Source of the DNA: Circinella umbellata
Taxonomy: Eukaryota; Mucoromycota; Mucoromycetes; Mucorales; Lichtheimiaceae
Reading direction: 5' to 3'
DNA: 64,000 bases
Assembly (NCBI GenBank): GCA_025093555.1
Contig: JAIWNF010000004.1
Span: 124,001-188,000 of the forward strand
Shown here: one piece after another, positions 22,812 to 34,290 of the stretch
Numbering within the stretch: the first letter of the stretch is position 1
Layout: each line of letters begins with the position of its first letter
Notes under the pieces: generated by a model
Seen by the model: only the letters and a program-made list of their open reading frames with translations
Databases searched by the model: none
What the model was told of the DNA's origin: nothing
Translations under genes and position numbers: made by a program

Positions 22812-25206
22812 ATGGGTCCTCTGACTAAGAAACAAAAGCGTGCTCGCGAAGAATTAAAGAATTCAAATGATGGCCGTTCTAAAAAACTTGCCCGTAGAGA
22901 GGAAAACAATGTAACTGACATTTCCAATAATTCTGAAATTCCACTAGAGGATGATTTTGAAATTCTCGCGACATTGGAAGTAGATGAATAACCACAACTA
23001 GCAGACATGATAGTGGAAGATCCAAAGCCTATCTTTTCTATTAAATGGGATAAGAGTGACAATATATCTTCGCGTGGAAAATACAGTAAGTATTCGCTAA
23101 ACCGGTGCTCGTTAAACCGGTATTTCGCTAAACCGGTAGTATCTCTTAAATATTTTTTATATACTTGGTAAAATACCGGTGATTTGCTAAACCGGTATCC
23201 GGTGAGCTTTCTTAAATATTTACCGGGTCTATAATAGTATTATTTTATCTTATATAATATAATATCAATCTTTTATTGGTAACATTATTGACACGGCCTT
23301 CCTTTAACGTCATCTCAGCTCTTCCCTTTGTTTTCAGTTGGCTAATTTGTTTCCATATCAATTAGAAATACACAAATCATTCTTGCCGTCAAAAGAAACC
23401 TTCTCAACACCTTGTTGATAACAGTGTCTCTTTTCACCAACTTCACACAGATGCTTTTTCTTCTTTCTTATCTGGATATGTATGTGTTTCTTTTCAACTT
23501 TGTCAGGTACTTGCTTATTACCATTGAGTAATGTATGTAATTATGTTGCTGATACAATTCATTTTTACTCATTTATTCAACCGCTAACCATGGTCCATAT
23601 TTTAAACACACTTTGTTGTACATTCATTTTTAATCCTGTCTCTGGTTAACTGTTACTATTCGAAGAATACTGTATACTAATATCATTTTTATTACCAAAA
23701 TATTAGCTCATAATAGCATAGATACATTATATCAGCTATCATTTTTTTATCTTATTCGTACAGCTTAGTTGTTTTTTCCAGTATATTCTACATATTAGTA
23801 CCAGCTGCATTTTAATTCGTTAAACCGGTAATTCGCTAGACCGGTACAAACCCTCACATATATTGAGTACTGGTTTAACGAATACTCACTGTATTGGGGC
23901 AACAGTAGAACTATTTAGTATTACCGCCAAGAACAGGCGTTAAAGAAAAAGAAGGGTAGTCATGAGATCACTGATTTCTTCAAAAAAAAAGGTTGACAAT
24001 AATAATAGTGATAATGATGGTGTATTAGAAACTCCTTTTCCATTAATGTCTATTCAAGAAGCATATGATCGACTGACGCCTATAGTTACACCGATCATGA
24101 ATACTAAAGATGATAATGAAAGATCCATGTGTGATTATCAGCTAAGGAAGCATATTGCTGTTTATATTTACTTTGGTGAACTACTTAAAGAAACTCTAAT
24201 AATGAAAGCTTCACAAATAACAGCAAAGACTGCTTGAATTATTCTGCCAAATCACTATCGTGCTCGAGCCATCAGATCGTATGCCCATGCATACTTACAT
24301 GATGGTAAAATATCCCTTCATCGGCAAGGAAAACATGTCAAACGAGCCTCACTTCTGAGCAATAAAGATATAAAAGAAGCCGCACAAAAATGGATAATTA
24401 CCACCAAATCAGAAAAAAGAGGCATTCCAGAATTACGGAAGTATTTAAATAACACTATTATTCCAAGTATGTTCAATCTCCCTGGAAATATTTCAGCTTC
24501 AGTACTTTGAAATTACATGGTTGAATGGGGATACAGCCACTGCGCGAATAAAAAAGCTGTATATTATGATGGACATGAGCGTGCTGATATTGTGCAATAT
24601 TGAAAAGAGTGGGTCTCTAAGATGGTTGAATACGGCCAGTTTATGGAGAAGTATGATGAAAATGACATTAATAAGGTGACTCTGCCAATTTTACCAGAAG
24701 GCTAACAACAAATAGTTATAGTGATTCAAGATGAAAGCACGTTTTACAGTAATGAATCACCAACCAATCTTTGGCTTCTTAACAATGAAAACCCAATCCG
24801 CAATAAATCTCCTGGTAGTTCTATCATGGTCAGTGAATTTCAGTGTCCTTGTTATGGTACTATGCATATTAAGAACTGGAAATCACAGAAATTCTTCTTT
24901 GCAAGATTAAATCGTGATGGCTATTGGACATGGGAAGGTATGCATGAGCAAATAAAGGATAATATTATTCTTTTTGAAAAACTTCATCCAGGATGCCAAG
25001 CTCTATTTATTCTCGATCAATCATCAAACCACAATGCTTATGCACCTAGTGCTAAGCGTGCCAATAGTTCCAATTTAAAAGATACACAATTAAGTTCCGT
25101 CAACCAATGTGTAATCCTACCTGGATACTATATTGGAGCAGATGGCGAAAAAAATATCCAGAATTTTTATAATTTGGAAATCAAGAATGAAGGCAAAAAA
25201 AAATGA
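22812..25206 (+). pseudogene. Tc1/IS630-like DDE transposase gene, split by a MITE and by stops
   Basis: The 5' piece (22812-23083) opens MGPLTKKQKRAREELKNS, a basic N-terminus, with one TAA before the insertion. The 3' piece runs 23892-25206. If the 808-bp MITE at 23084-23891 and one TA copy are left out, the frame on both sides agrees (GKYWGNSR... then SHEITDFF), until a nine-A run at 23982-23990 shifts it by one. Further stops follow at about 24235 (TGA), 24508 (TGA), 24601 (TGA) and 24703 (TAA). Family features: YYDGHERADIVQY, IQDESTFYSNE (catalytic Asp-Glu region), PGSSIMVSEFQCPCYG, and FILDQSSNHNAYAP (second Asp). This matches DDE transposase-like proteins that I recall as abundant in Mucoromycota, including Rhizophagus. 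The final Glu region is not clear before the end. Confidence 0.75.
23084..23891. mobile_element. MITE with AAACCGGT subterminal repeats, nested in a transposase gene
   Basis: An 808-bp non-coding element. The left end begins CAGTAAGTATTCGCTAAACC; the right end, read on the other strand, begins CAGTGAGTATTCGTTAAACC. It is flanked by TA on both sides (23082-23083, 23892-23893). Near each end the motif (T)CG(C/T)TAAACCGGT recurs every ~20-25 bp: at about 23091, 23107 and 23125 and again near 23183 on the left, and about 23816 and 23832 on the right. These are likely transposase-binding sites. No ORF of note inside. Confidence 0.88.
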
Positions 25207-25438
25207 ACGACGTACTTGGTTTGGTCAAATTGTGTGATGCTAAAATATAAACGTAACATTTTTGAGTTAGGGAAGGCCTTTGTTATCATTTTGGTATTCC
25301 TTTTCCTCCTCCTCATAGTTTCCTATGTTTAATACTTGCACATGTTGAAGAATGCACAGCATCTTATACATGTCGCTCTTGTTATCTCGACAATGCGTTG
25401 CTTGTAGCTTGTGAATATTTTGCATTATGCCTAGGGAT

Positions 25439-26384
25439 CTTAGTACAATCCGGATTTATAAACCGATCCGTTTTTCATACGGATTGGATCGGATTTGGAT
25501 TGTGTCTCAACGGATTCGGATCGGATTCGGATCGTAATTCTACAATCCGGATTGTAAACGGATTGAGATCTGTGGATCTGTCGGATTTTTCTGATCCGTC
25601 ATTATAATTATAGAGTAATGGATCAAAGTTTTAACAAAATTTAAGTTTTTGTATATTATTATATACTTGAATAGAGCAGTTGAAAAGAAAAGTAGTAATG
25701 GCTTTAATATAGAAAAGAAATATCTGAAAAGAAAAAAAAAAAACAAAATTGAAGATTAAAAAGAGAGATTAATGAACTTGATTATTATTTTTATTAATCT
25801 AGTAATGATAAGGTAAACTTATACCTTTTTTTTTCAGCACACTACTCGCCCCCACAAATGTTTCTACCACCACCATAACTTTTTTTTTCACTATAAACTT
25901 TTTTATCACTATAACTTTTTTTTTCCTACTATAACTTTCCCACTATAATTTTTTTTCAACTATAACTTTCTTTTCCCATTGTAACTTCTTTTCTACTAGT
26001 ACCCATTTTCCCACTATAACTTTTCATTACTACAATTTTTTTTACTGCTATTCTTTTTTTATTATAACTTATTTATTTCCTATTATGTTTTTCAAACCAA
26101 AATAATAAAATCATCTAAAAATAATGCACCTTTGTTACCAATGTTTTACTTTTCTTAAACGATCTCAAACGACTACCATACACAATCTTGTAAAATACCT
26201 TCTCTTATGAAAAAATACTGTGACATCTACTATATAGCCTAGATTTTCATCTCATTGATTCTTTTGCATTATGGATTACGGATTCAATCCGGATTTTTAC
26301 GAAACGGATTCGGATTGCAATTCTCTAATCCGTGGACAATCCGGATTTCCGAAAATCCAATCCGATCCGGATCGGTCTACTAAG
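25439..26384. mobile_element. Non-autonomous element with CGGAT-rich subterminal repeats (hAT-like?)
   Basis: Both ends carry dense CGGATTCGGATC-type repeats (25448-25605 and 26277-26376) with the same inverted outermost 7 bp (CTTAGTA on the left, TACTAAG on the right). Between them is AT-rich DNA with many ACTATAACTTTTTT-like repeats (25870-26070). Repeated GGATC/CGGAT subterminal motifs are typical of fungal hAT elements, but I found no 8-bp target duplication, so the superfamily is inference. No transposase inside. It lies 3' of the broken DDE gene. Confidence 0.6.
25865..26075. repeat. Degenerate ACTATAACTTTTTT repeats
   Basis: About ten imperfect copies of a 15-25 bp unit (CACTATAACTTTTTT and variants) in the core of the CGGAT element. 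Confidence 0.75.
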
Positions 26385-26737
26385 AACTTTATGCCATCAA
26401 TGTCAGGAATTGTCCTAGGGGTAAAGTTATGCAATCTGATGCAATGTCAGAAGGTATGATTCTTTAAACCTCATTCCTTGTTTTCCCTTTACCTATCGTT
26501 AATCAGTTCATCAAACACTGAAAGACATTCGTTTGGCAATCCTTGCAATGGTAATGTATGCGTTGCTTGCAAAGAATCATATTGCGAAGCTATCAAAATA
26601 CTTCGTAGGAAGTTCTTGGATCTGGGCGAGATGAGGTTGACAATGCTGGGCAAACATAATCTGTTTTAGATTAAATGTCAAAGTCAGTCTCGTACATTCT
26701 TATTCATCTCAAAAATCGTACAAAAAATGATGCAGCA

Positions 26738-27602
26738 TTACTTGGTATTGATATCCGTTTCATTGTTCCAACCGTCTTCAAGCAACAAATTCGACGCAGC
26801 TGCTCCGTGTAACCGGTCTTGTAGTGTTTCGCTTTTCTCCGCCATTTGTTGAACAAAGCATTTTTCGTCGGCAACTATAAGATTTCCCTTTGTCTGTAAA
26901 AAAAGTTTGTATAAGAGTTTGAAAGCGATCTAAACCCAAACAAATACAAGAACAACAAGTATATTAGGTTTCTTACATAATTTAGGATTGACTTTATGAG
27001 CTTATCCGCGTCGCCCAATTTCTCTTGTCCACAATCTTCGTTTTCGTCCTCTTCGTCACTATCTTCTTCTTGGCTAGAAGAGCTAAGAGCACGTCGCACT
27101 CGCTGTTCGGCCTGCTCGGTAGACTTCGAAAGTGCCTTCAATCCTTGTATCCGGCACGTTTGTAGAGTCGTCCTCTGTATGGTAGCATGGAAGTGAGAGT
27201 AAGGGAAAAAGAAAGTGAGTACCCTGAATTGTAATGTAGCAGACATACTGCTAAACAAATATGTAGCATAATTTTCGGTTTACCAATCGCTGTAATTCTT
27301 TTAGATTTTTTTGCCAAGTTTGCTTGTCGTACTTTGATGGTCTTGTATAGCAGAACAATGAAACATTAGTGTTTTGGAGTTGAGAGATGAATGATGTTTA
27401 ATGTTTAAAAATATATACTTTATATTCAATTCTGGTCGAATTTCACACATTTGCCAGACAAACTTGTTTTTCCAATAATTGAAATATCCTTGGGCTGTTG
27501 ATATCGATGTTGACACGGAAAAATCTGCAAGTTGCGCAACATATTTCGTCATGAACCCATTTATAGAAGGATTTTTTGTATTTTGAATGTAGTTATGTAA
27601 TT
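26738..27602 (-). CDS. Unidentified multi-exon coding region
   Basis: Coding-like exons on the minus strand with plausible splice sites. The first part (27602-27301) reads ELHNYIQNTKNPSINGFMTK and SVSTSISTAQGYFNYWKNKF, then, after an 80-bp intron, KYDKQTWQKNLKELQRL. The second part starts at an ATG near 27245 (MSATLQF), splices near 27218 and 27174 and reads through a Glu/Asp-rich acidic run; after a donor at about 26978 it ends TKGNLIVADEKCFVQQMAEK... with a stop at 26738. Phases fit within the second part, but I could not join it to the first. I do not recognise a domain. It may be one broken gene or two small genes, possibly carried by a mobile element given its surroundings. Confidence 0.4.
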
Positions 27603-27769
27603 CTGCAAAAGATAAGGATAAGTAAAATGGTCATCACGTAAAAATAAAAGTCTGTGGCTTACCTTCGTAACCTAGACACTACGGTACTTTATTCGACTGA
27701 AACTCTTTAATATGCGACTGATTGTCTAAATCTCCAGAAATTATTCAATTTTGACAATTTTGAAGATTT

Positions 27770-27975
27770 CCAGTCTCCGCCATTTCAAGATAAACAGTTG
27801 TTTCTTGTAGATTTCCAGTATATTTGATAATATTATCCACAACTTTTCATAGATTCAGTATATTTAATAATATTATCCATAGATTTTTCATAGATTCCCA
27901 GTATATTTAATAGTATTATTCATAGATTCCCAGTATATTCAATAGTATTATCCATAGATTTTTCATAGAATCTCA
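27770..27975. repeat. Degenerate tandem repeat, TTTCATAGATTCCCAGTATA type
   Basis: About five imperfect units of 35-55 bp built from CAGTATATTTAATA(A/G)TATTATCCATAGATTT and CCATAGATTTTTCATAGATT. The same AGATTTCCAGT core reappears at 29826-29862 on the other side of the neighbouring minus-strand gene. Confidence 0.75.
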
Positions 27976-28395
27976 TAAGATATAATAATGGTATGTATAT
28001 CCAGCTAAATATCACCAATTTAATAAGGCAATCAGAATATTCTTTTATTTATTGACCAATATTAATGGCATACCATGTATCCTTGAAACTATACTAATAA
28101 TCTCACCACCAAGCACCCTATAAGAGCGCATACCTATTATCATGATACCCATGACATCTTTTCGTTGTTATTACTTCTTGTTTTTTCTTCGCTTTGATCT
28201 CCAGTTTAGTTCGTCATGCTTGTCGTTTGTACTTGGGATCGTTCGTTATGTTTTTGATACTTTCCCATTGCTTTTGTTCATACTTCCCTTCCTTTTATCC
28301 GCGCTATTTATCTTCTCTTTATTTTGGATACTCCTTTTATCTTGATTATTTCGTTTCAAACCACGGTTGAATGCCTTTTTATTAGTACTATTATA

Positions 28396-29530
28396 CTAAT
28401 AACCTTCATCTGAACTGGAGTCGTCATCTGAACTGGAGTTATTATCAGAGCTACCATCCAAACTAGAGTTACCATCTAAGTTAGAGCTGTCACCCGAGCT
28501 AGAGCTGTCATTCAAGCCTGTGCTGTCATCCGAATTAGAGCATTCTTTTGAGCTTGAGGAATGATCTGAGTCATTATTGCTACCTTGTACTTATTTGTTT
28601 TGATTGCTATATATATTTATCTCATATCATATGACTAATATTCATCAATAATCACTAACCCTGTTATACTATGACTTACTCCATATTTTTGACATACTGA
28701 TCTAACTTTTCGAGTTGCTCATCTAATTCAGCTAAACAACAGTAGCAGTTCGTATATTACGTAGTTATAATAATGGTGTTTCTGGATATGTTTAGAAAAA
28801 AAAAACTGGAGAAGGGATATCGATTCCATGGTTCGTTTCAGCTTCATGACTAGAGTCAACATGGCTAATAGGGTCAAAGGCGTTAATAGGTTCAGTGCTG
28901 TTGTCCATTTCCTTGTTCAGCATTTTGCCAATGCTTCGAGAGCATAAGGTGCGCACTCCAACGACCAGTACATGCTTTCAAGGGAAGGTATGCTGCAGCA
29001 TCGTGTTCGATTTGGCGGTACATTTCAGAGTGGTAACACTTGACATTTTTCCATTGCAAAGTTTTGTCAAGGTTATGTCTGTTGTTACATCGCTGTACAA
29101 CCTCTTTAGCAATTTCTTGAGCATGACAAAGCCTTGACTCCATCTGAGTCTCTTCAAGTGCAGGCAAATTGGTTTCGACACGGTATTTCTCAAGAAGCCA
29201 TACTAATAAATCGCGACTATATTGTCTTTTTCGAATTATGTTCATTTTTTTCTTCTTGTCAAATACTTCAACACTGGGTAAATCAATCAAAACCGCTGGT
29301 AACCTAATTCCTTGATTCGAATCATCCATCGTGACTTCTTGATTGTTCATTTCAAGTAGATTAACTAGTCGACTGTTAATTGTTGTGTTTTGTTTGATGG
29401 CTTTTTTTAATACTTTTCAATTTTTTTTATTTTGCTTTTTTTGTTCATTTAGTGTACCTTCTAAACGAATTATCGCCAATTCCAAGTTTGATTTTGAATG
29501 TTTGCCTGATTTATGTTTTCCTAAACCCAT
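28396..29530 (-). pseudogene. Unidentified minus-strand gene with Ser/Asp-rich C-terminus, probably broken
   Basis: Starts MGLGKHKSGKHSKSNLELAI at 29530 and reads to about 28892 with one in-frame TGA (near 29421), through KRQYSRDLLVWLLEKYRVET and a His/Cys-containing stretch. A frame change follows near 28950 (the downstream frame is open and reads EPINAFDPISHVDSSHEAE). A later exon (about 28733-28683) reads AELDEQLEKLDQYVKNM, a coiled-coil-like heptad, followed after a donor GTAAGT by an SD/DSS-rich tail ending at 28396. No family recognised. The single stop plus a shift suggest a decaying gene. Confidence 0.4.
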
Positions 29531-30029
29531 TTGTATAGAATATAAAGTGAGATGAGTGAAGTATGAATTTGATATGAATTGATGTACGTATTAAAAAGTT
29601 AGAGAAAAAAAGAAACATTGTAAATAATTTCTAAGCCAGCACGCATAAATATTTCTAGTGATTATCAATAGATATTCAGTGTTTCTATGGAAACGATATA
29701 ATTTAAATTGTGTTACTTCCTATACCCCATATAAACAGTATGAATCAAAATAAAATCGAAAGAGTAACCATTCAAATACAAAAGTAGAGTATCTGTAGGC
29801 AAACATTATCAGTCGCATTGTGTAGATTTCCAGTGCAAAGAGATTTTTGAAGATTTCCAGTAAAATTCAGTGATTCAAAACCCGTAGTGAGATACGTTGC
29901 CATGGTGATGCGATGCAGACGACAAACGAACTAGTTATAGTATCAATCCTGAACCACTGCTGCGACGCGACATGGAAGGCGGCCATATCCATGGTGAGGA
30001 ATTTTTCATATGCCACTCACGAGCTGATC

Positions 30030-30598
30030 ACGAAATTTCGGACGATCGAGAAGAGGAACTCCTGCCAAAGCCGTAGTAGCTAAGAACCGTGGTGTTAACA
30101 TATCTATTCTGGGTGTGATTGCTAATAAAGGTGTGTTAAATCTCTCATTACGAAAACCACAAGCAGTAACCGGGAGCTCGAAGAAAAGGAAGTTGGTCGA
30201 AGGTGAACAACGCTTGGTTGCCAAAGTTGGTACTAGAGCCGAACACTTTTGCGAGTTTTTGGAGACGGTGATAGATGTCCTGGAAAAGAACGATATGCAA
30301 GGGATATTTCTGGTCATGGATAACGCTAAAATCCATCATACTGAGTTGGTTCAAGAGACTGCTTCTAAGCATGGATTCCAAATTTTGCATCTCACCATTT
30401 TTGAATCCAATAGAAGAATTTTGGTCAAAGTTAAAAGCTGGTGTTAAGCGCGAGCTTTTGACCAAGGCTGACTCTTTAACTCCAGGCATCGTCGCATCTG
30501 CATACCAAGTTACAGAAAGCGATTGTAGGCGCTGGGTTGAACATTCTATATCTTTCTTTTCCCCATGCGTTCTAGAAGAAAAAACACTGTGATAGTTA
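30030..30598 (+). pseudogene. Tc1/mariner-like DDE transposase, C-terminal part with deletion
   Basis: The frame opens before the first Met with RSRRGTPAKAVVAKNRGVNI, followed by ISILGVIANKG, KPQAVTGSSKKRKLVEG, FLVMDNAKIHH (second catalytic Asp), and then, in another frame, PFLNPIEEFWSKLKAGVKR with the third acidic residue (Glu of NPIEEFW). The usual proline-rich link (LPPYSP) between HL and FLNP is missing and the frame changes there (near 30390), so a small deletion inactivated it. The N-terminal HTH and first Asp are not recognisable upstream. Confidence 0.8.
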
Positions 30599-30684
30599 TC
30601 TGTATATTTTACCCTAACTTGATATTCTTCCTATTTATATCATTACATTTATCCAACAAAGAAATAAAAGTACCATGGCAAAGT

Positions 30685-30925
30685 AAGCTAGTAAGCCGCC
30701 ATCTTGTTATTTATCATCCGCCATGTCTTAATGTAGCAGGCGCCATGATAATATTATCCTCACGCCATGTTGAAAAAGCAAACCGCCACCTTATAATTCG
30801 TGATGCGCCATGTTAATACTGTAGCGACGCCAAATTGAAAAAAACGTCGCGCCAAGTAAAAAACGCTCCTCCCGCCATGTTGAAAAAAACTCAGCGGCAT
30901 TATGAAATAAATCATCCGCCATTTC
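30685..30925. repeat. CGCCATGTT-type degenerate repeats
   Basis: About eight copies of (C)CGCCATNTT spaced 20-40 bp, several followed by GAAAAA. They lie just 3' of the Tc1/mariner pseudogene. Related GGCGGCCAT sequence occurs 5' of it near 29980. These may be subterminal binding repeats of that element. Confidence 0.7.
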
Positions 30926-32423
30926 TATGATAAGAAAAAATCCTGTATACTGAGAACTTTAAAAAAAACATCTTCTCGTATAAACGTTTGTGCAATGTAT
31001 CCACATGTAGCTATAAAATATGCTACTGCAAAAATATTTAAGAAATACAAAAATTATTATGTTACATGTTAAGGAAATAGAAAGTTTTATCATATCAATA
31101 TAAAAATTTTAATGATTTACTTAACAATATAATCTTCTTGACCTCAAAACCATTGAAAAAAGTCTTAGATATAATGGTCGATGGTATTTCGTTCATAAAG
31201 CCAGGATACATGAAAACGTTCCAACAATTTGCACATTATATTCGGTGACTATTTGTCTGCTGCAATGAAAGATAAAATATTACAATCGTTTACGTAGACA
31301 AAAATTAGTCACTAATTTACATTCCACAGCTTGATACTTATTAGTTCAACTTTATTAATGCATTGTTCTCTGATGTAATGCTATATTACTGTTGACACGA
31401 TTTCGGTGTCACTAGCATGGAAAATATTTACTCTCATTGTGATCAATGTCTTGACTTTTTTTCTTTCATTACTCTACCTTTCTCCCTCCTTTATCTCTAT
31501 TAATTTTTTTTATCTTCTACTTCCTACATTTGTTCTTATTATTTTTTTTACATTACTATATCTTTCTACACATACCTTTTATCTATAATATCAAAATATA
31601 TTATTGTTGTTTGTAGAAGAAGTACATACAGTACTGTAATCGGGAAGATCTATAGACTGTAAACGAAAATACGAGCATGCTTAATTCTGAAAAATCAGCT
31701 ATCTACGAAAAAAAAAAGGCTAGTGGTGAGAAATATTATTCTTTTCGGATCTAATATTTACAGTATTAACGCCAAGATTCTGTAATGTTGGGTAGGAACC
31801 TCAACTAGTATGGATTTTAGTTAGATAGGATAGGATAATGAATAGCCGCAGAATAACTAAAATAAATTGCCAGTGATAATAAGTAGTAGGTAAGAATAAT
31901 ACGCACGTATTACGTAAAAAAGAATTGTAACCAAGATACATAATATTTTATTTATATAAGGATTTTTAATCATTATATTTACGCCATTTCATAATGCTTT
32001 TTTTTTTGGCTCGTGAAAAATAGAGCAGTTTATAATACTTTATTAAGATAGGCCGTTAACAACAAAAATTTCATATTTTGGGGGTGTTTCTACAGTATCA
32101 CAAAAACCTTGTAGCCAACTTTTTCATCCGATATAACCAAGTTCAAAAAATAAAATATTAACTTTCACATGACAGCCATCATTATCGTTGGGCGATCACT
32201 TTATTTCTCAAAATAATGCACTTATGCCATATTTGAAGGTTTTTTTTAACAGAAAAAAATATATATTTACAACAGAAACAATTTTGGTATAAAAAGGTTT
32301 TTGGGTTCCATCACTACTACAAAGAGCTGTTAATTTTAAAACAGTTAAAAAGAAAGAGAGAAAGCGAGTTAAAAGAAAATTGAGAAGGGAGAAAGAATAA
32401 AGGATGGACAACATGAAGACGTT
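30926..32423. other. Gene-free spacer
   Basis: AT-rich DNA. A pyrimidine-rich tract around 31440-31590 gives a spurious hydrophobic 60-residue ORF. No supported gene. Its right end holds the 3' UTR of the hydrolase. Confidence 0.5.
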
Positions 32424-34057
32424 TTATACGTAAATTGTCATCGTAGATTTCTTTTTAGAATTAGAAACGGATGTGCGATTAGACATAGTCGATACTTTGG
32501 AAGATTGTTCTGATACTGCGGTCGTAGTAGATTGGTTATAATCCAAAGTCATAGTCAATGCCTCGTGAAATTCATCTTCAGATGCTTCAGAATCATCATA
32601 TGAAGTATCATCATGCTGCTCTTCTTCAGGTACAGCAGCAAGACCTTCACTCGCTCGTCTAAAAGATCGTACTTCTTCATGACAAGGTCCAATTACTGTT
32701 CTATATACAAAATCTGCAAAGATATCATCTATTCTTTCCAATACTTTTTTGTCTTTGACAACTTCTCGAACAAAGAAATAGTCATGAGCACATTCTTCAA
32801 CGATAGTTTCCCATCGAACACCGTCTATATATTTTAAATGAAAACGATAAGATGGAGGTCAGATACTTTCTGTTTTTTTTTTATGATACAATGATCATTT
32901 TATTTTCTGGATGTCTTTACGACAGTTCAAAAAAACACTTTTTTTTTTTACCTTGTTCAGCTTTGTGTGCAAAATCAAGGGCATCATCACGAAGTACTTC
33001 TCGGTTACCAACAAACATGAGTGTTTGAGGTAAAAAAGCATTGTATCCCGTTTGTAAGTCAGCAATACCCAACAAACGGTTAGCATCAGGAGCTACATCG
33101 GGTGCGGGTTCCTCAAAGTATTCGGCAATAATTTTCTTCGCAGTATCCTGATTGATATAATCGTATTTGGTGTTGGTAATCCACGATTCAGATGTTGTTT
33201 TATCGGTCACGAGAGGTGAGCTTATAATTAATGAAGCAGGTCGAGGTAATTCAGGTGCGATTGCTTCTGCTTGTCCTCCTTCTACATTATCAACTTGAAT
33301 TTCAAATAATCCAGGATCGTGTGTAATAAATAACATTTCGAGAATAACAGCAGCACCAGTAGATCCACCAATGCATATAACGCGAGAAGGATCAACGTTC
33401 AACTTATTTATTAAGTGATCATATGCGTGCACAATATCCTCTGTTGCACTGGGATATTTATACTCCGGCGATAATCTGTGTAGTTTTGGGGACATAATCA
33501 TCCAATTTTATAGTGAGTGGATTGTAATCAACGAATTTTTTAAATAATTAATTTCACCTTACAGATATTAGAGATAAAAAGGTACCTGTGTTCAACTGAC
33601 ATGATCAATGCATCAACATTAAACTTCACTTTCAACACACGCAATAATTGGATACAAGAGTCCATAAACATATTATATTTTCCAAGTCGAAATCCACCAC
33701 CTGTTTATATGTATGTAAGAGCAAAAAAAAAGAGAATTAGTCGAGTTTTTTTTCCCATCTGCTTAAAAAAGTCATTAATACTCTACCATGAACATGAAAC
33801 AGTATGACATCTGCTCGTGCTATCCGATCCATCATACCATCATGATTGAGTTTATTAATATTTTCACCAATCCAACCACCCCACCATCCTTGATTCCAGC
33901 GAACTTTATATATCCATTGACGATGCCATTTCTCGGGTTTTAAAATGTCGTTAAAAAGAAGCCTTGCAGCTGGTGTAGGAAGTAGAAATCCGCGACGAAG
34001 AATTTTGACAGCTGCTCCAGGCGGTACTTTTCGAAGACGATTACCTAATGTTTTCAT
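32424..34057 (-). CDS. Alpha/beta-hydrolase fold-3 (HSL/GDXG-like) esterase or lipase
   Basis: Four exons on the minus strand: 34057-33787, 33700-33586, 33475-32952, 32824-32424; 436 residues. HSL-family enzymes hydrolyse carboxylic esters. Features in order: HGGGF (H90-F94, created across intron 1), the oxyanion hole; SVEHRLSPEYKYPSA (~124-139), typical of the family; GGSTG with the nucleophile S167 in a GxSxG elbow; LRDDALDFA with D292 as the probable acid; CAHDYFF with H317 as the catalytic base. The triad is therefore complete. The last ~90 residues are acidic and Ser-rich without domain. The N-terminus (KVPPGAAVKILRRGFLL) is amphipathic and no clear signal peptide is seen. Physiological substrate unknown. 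Confidence 0.9.
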
Positions 34058-34259
34058 GGCAATATGCTATCTAAAGAAGAAAAGATTGAAAAAATAAATA
34101 AATAAGAAAGAGAAAGAGAGAGATGTTGAAACAAAGAAAAAAAAAGAATTAAAAGAAGGAAAAGTAAAGTTCATTTTTGTGTTCCCATAACGAGAGTGGG
34201 AGATTCATGATACCTTTTTTTTTTTTGGGTTCCCCACTAATCCATCCTCACTTTTGGTG

Positions 34260-34290
<31 letters not shown>

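Noticed and set aside
28895..29137. Plus-strand ORF opposite the 29530-28396 gene
   Set aside because: No domain, and the opposite strand has a longer coding-like frame with introns.
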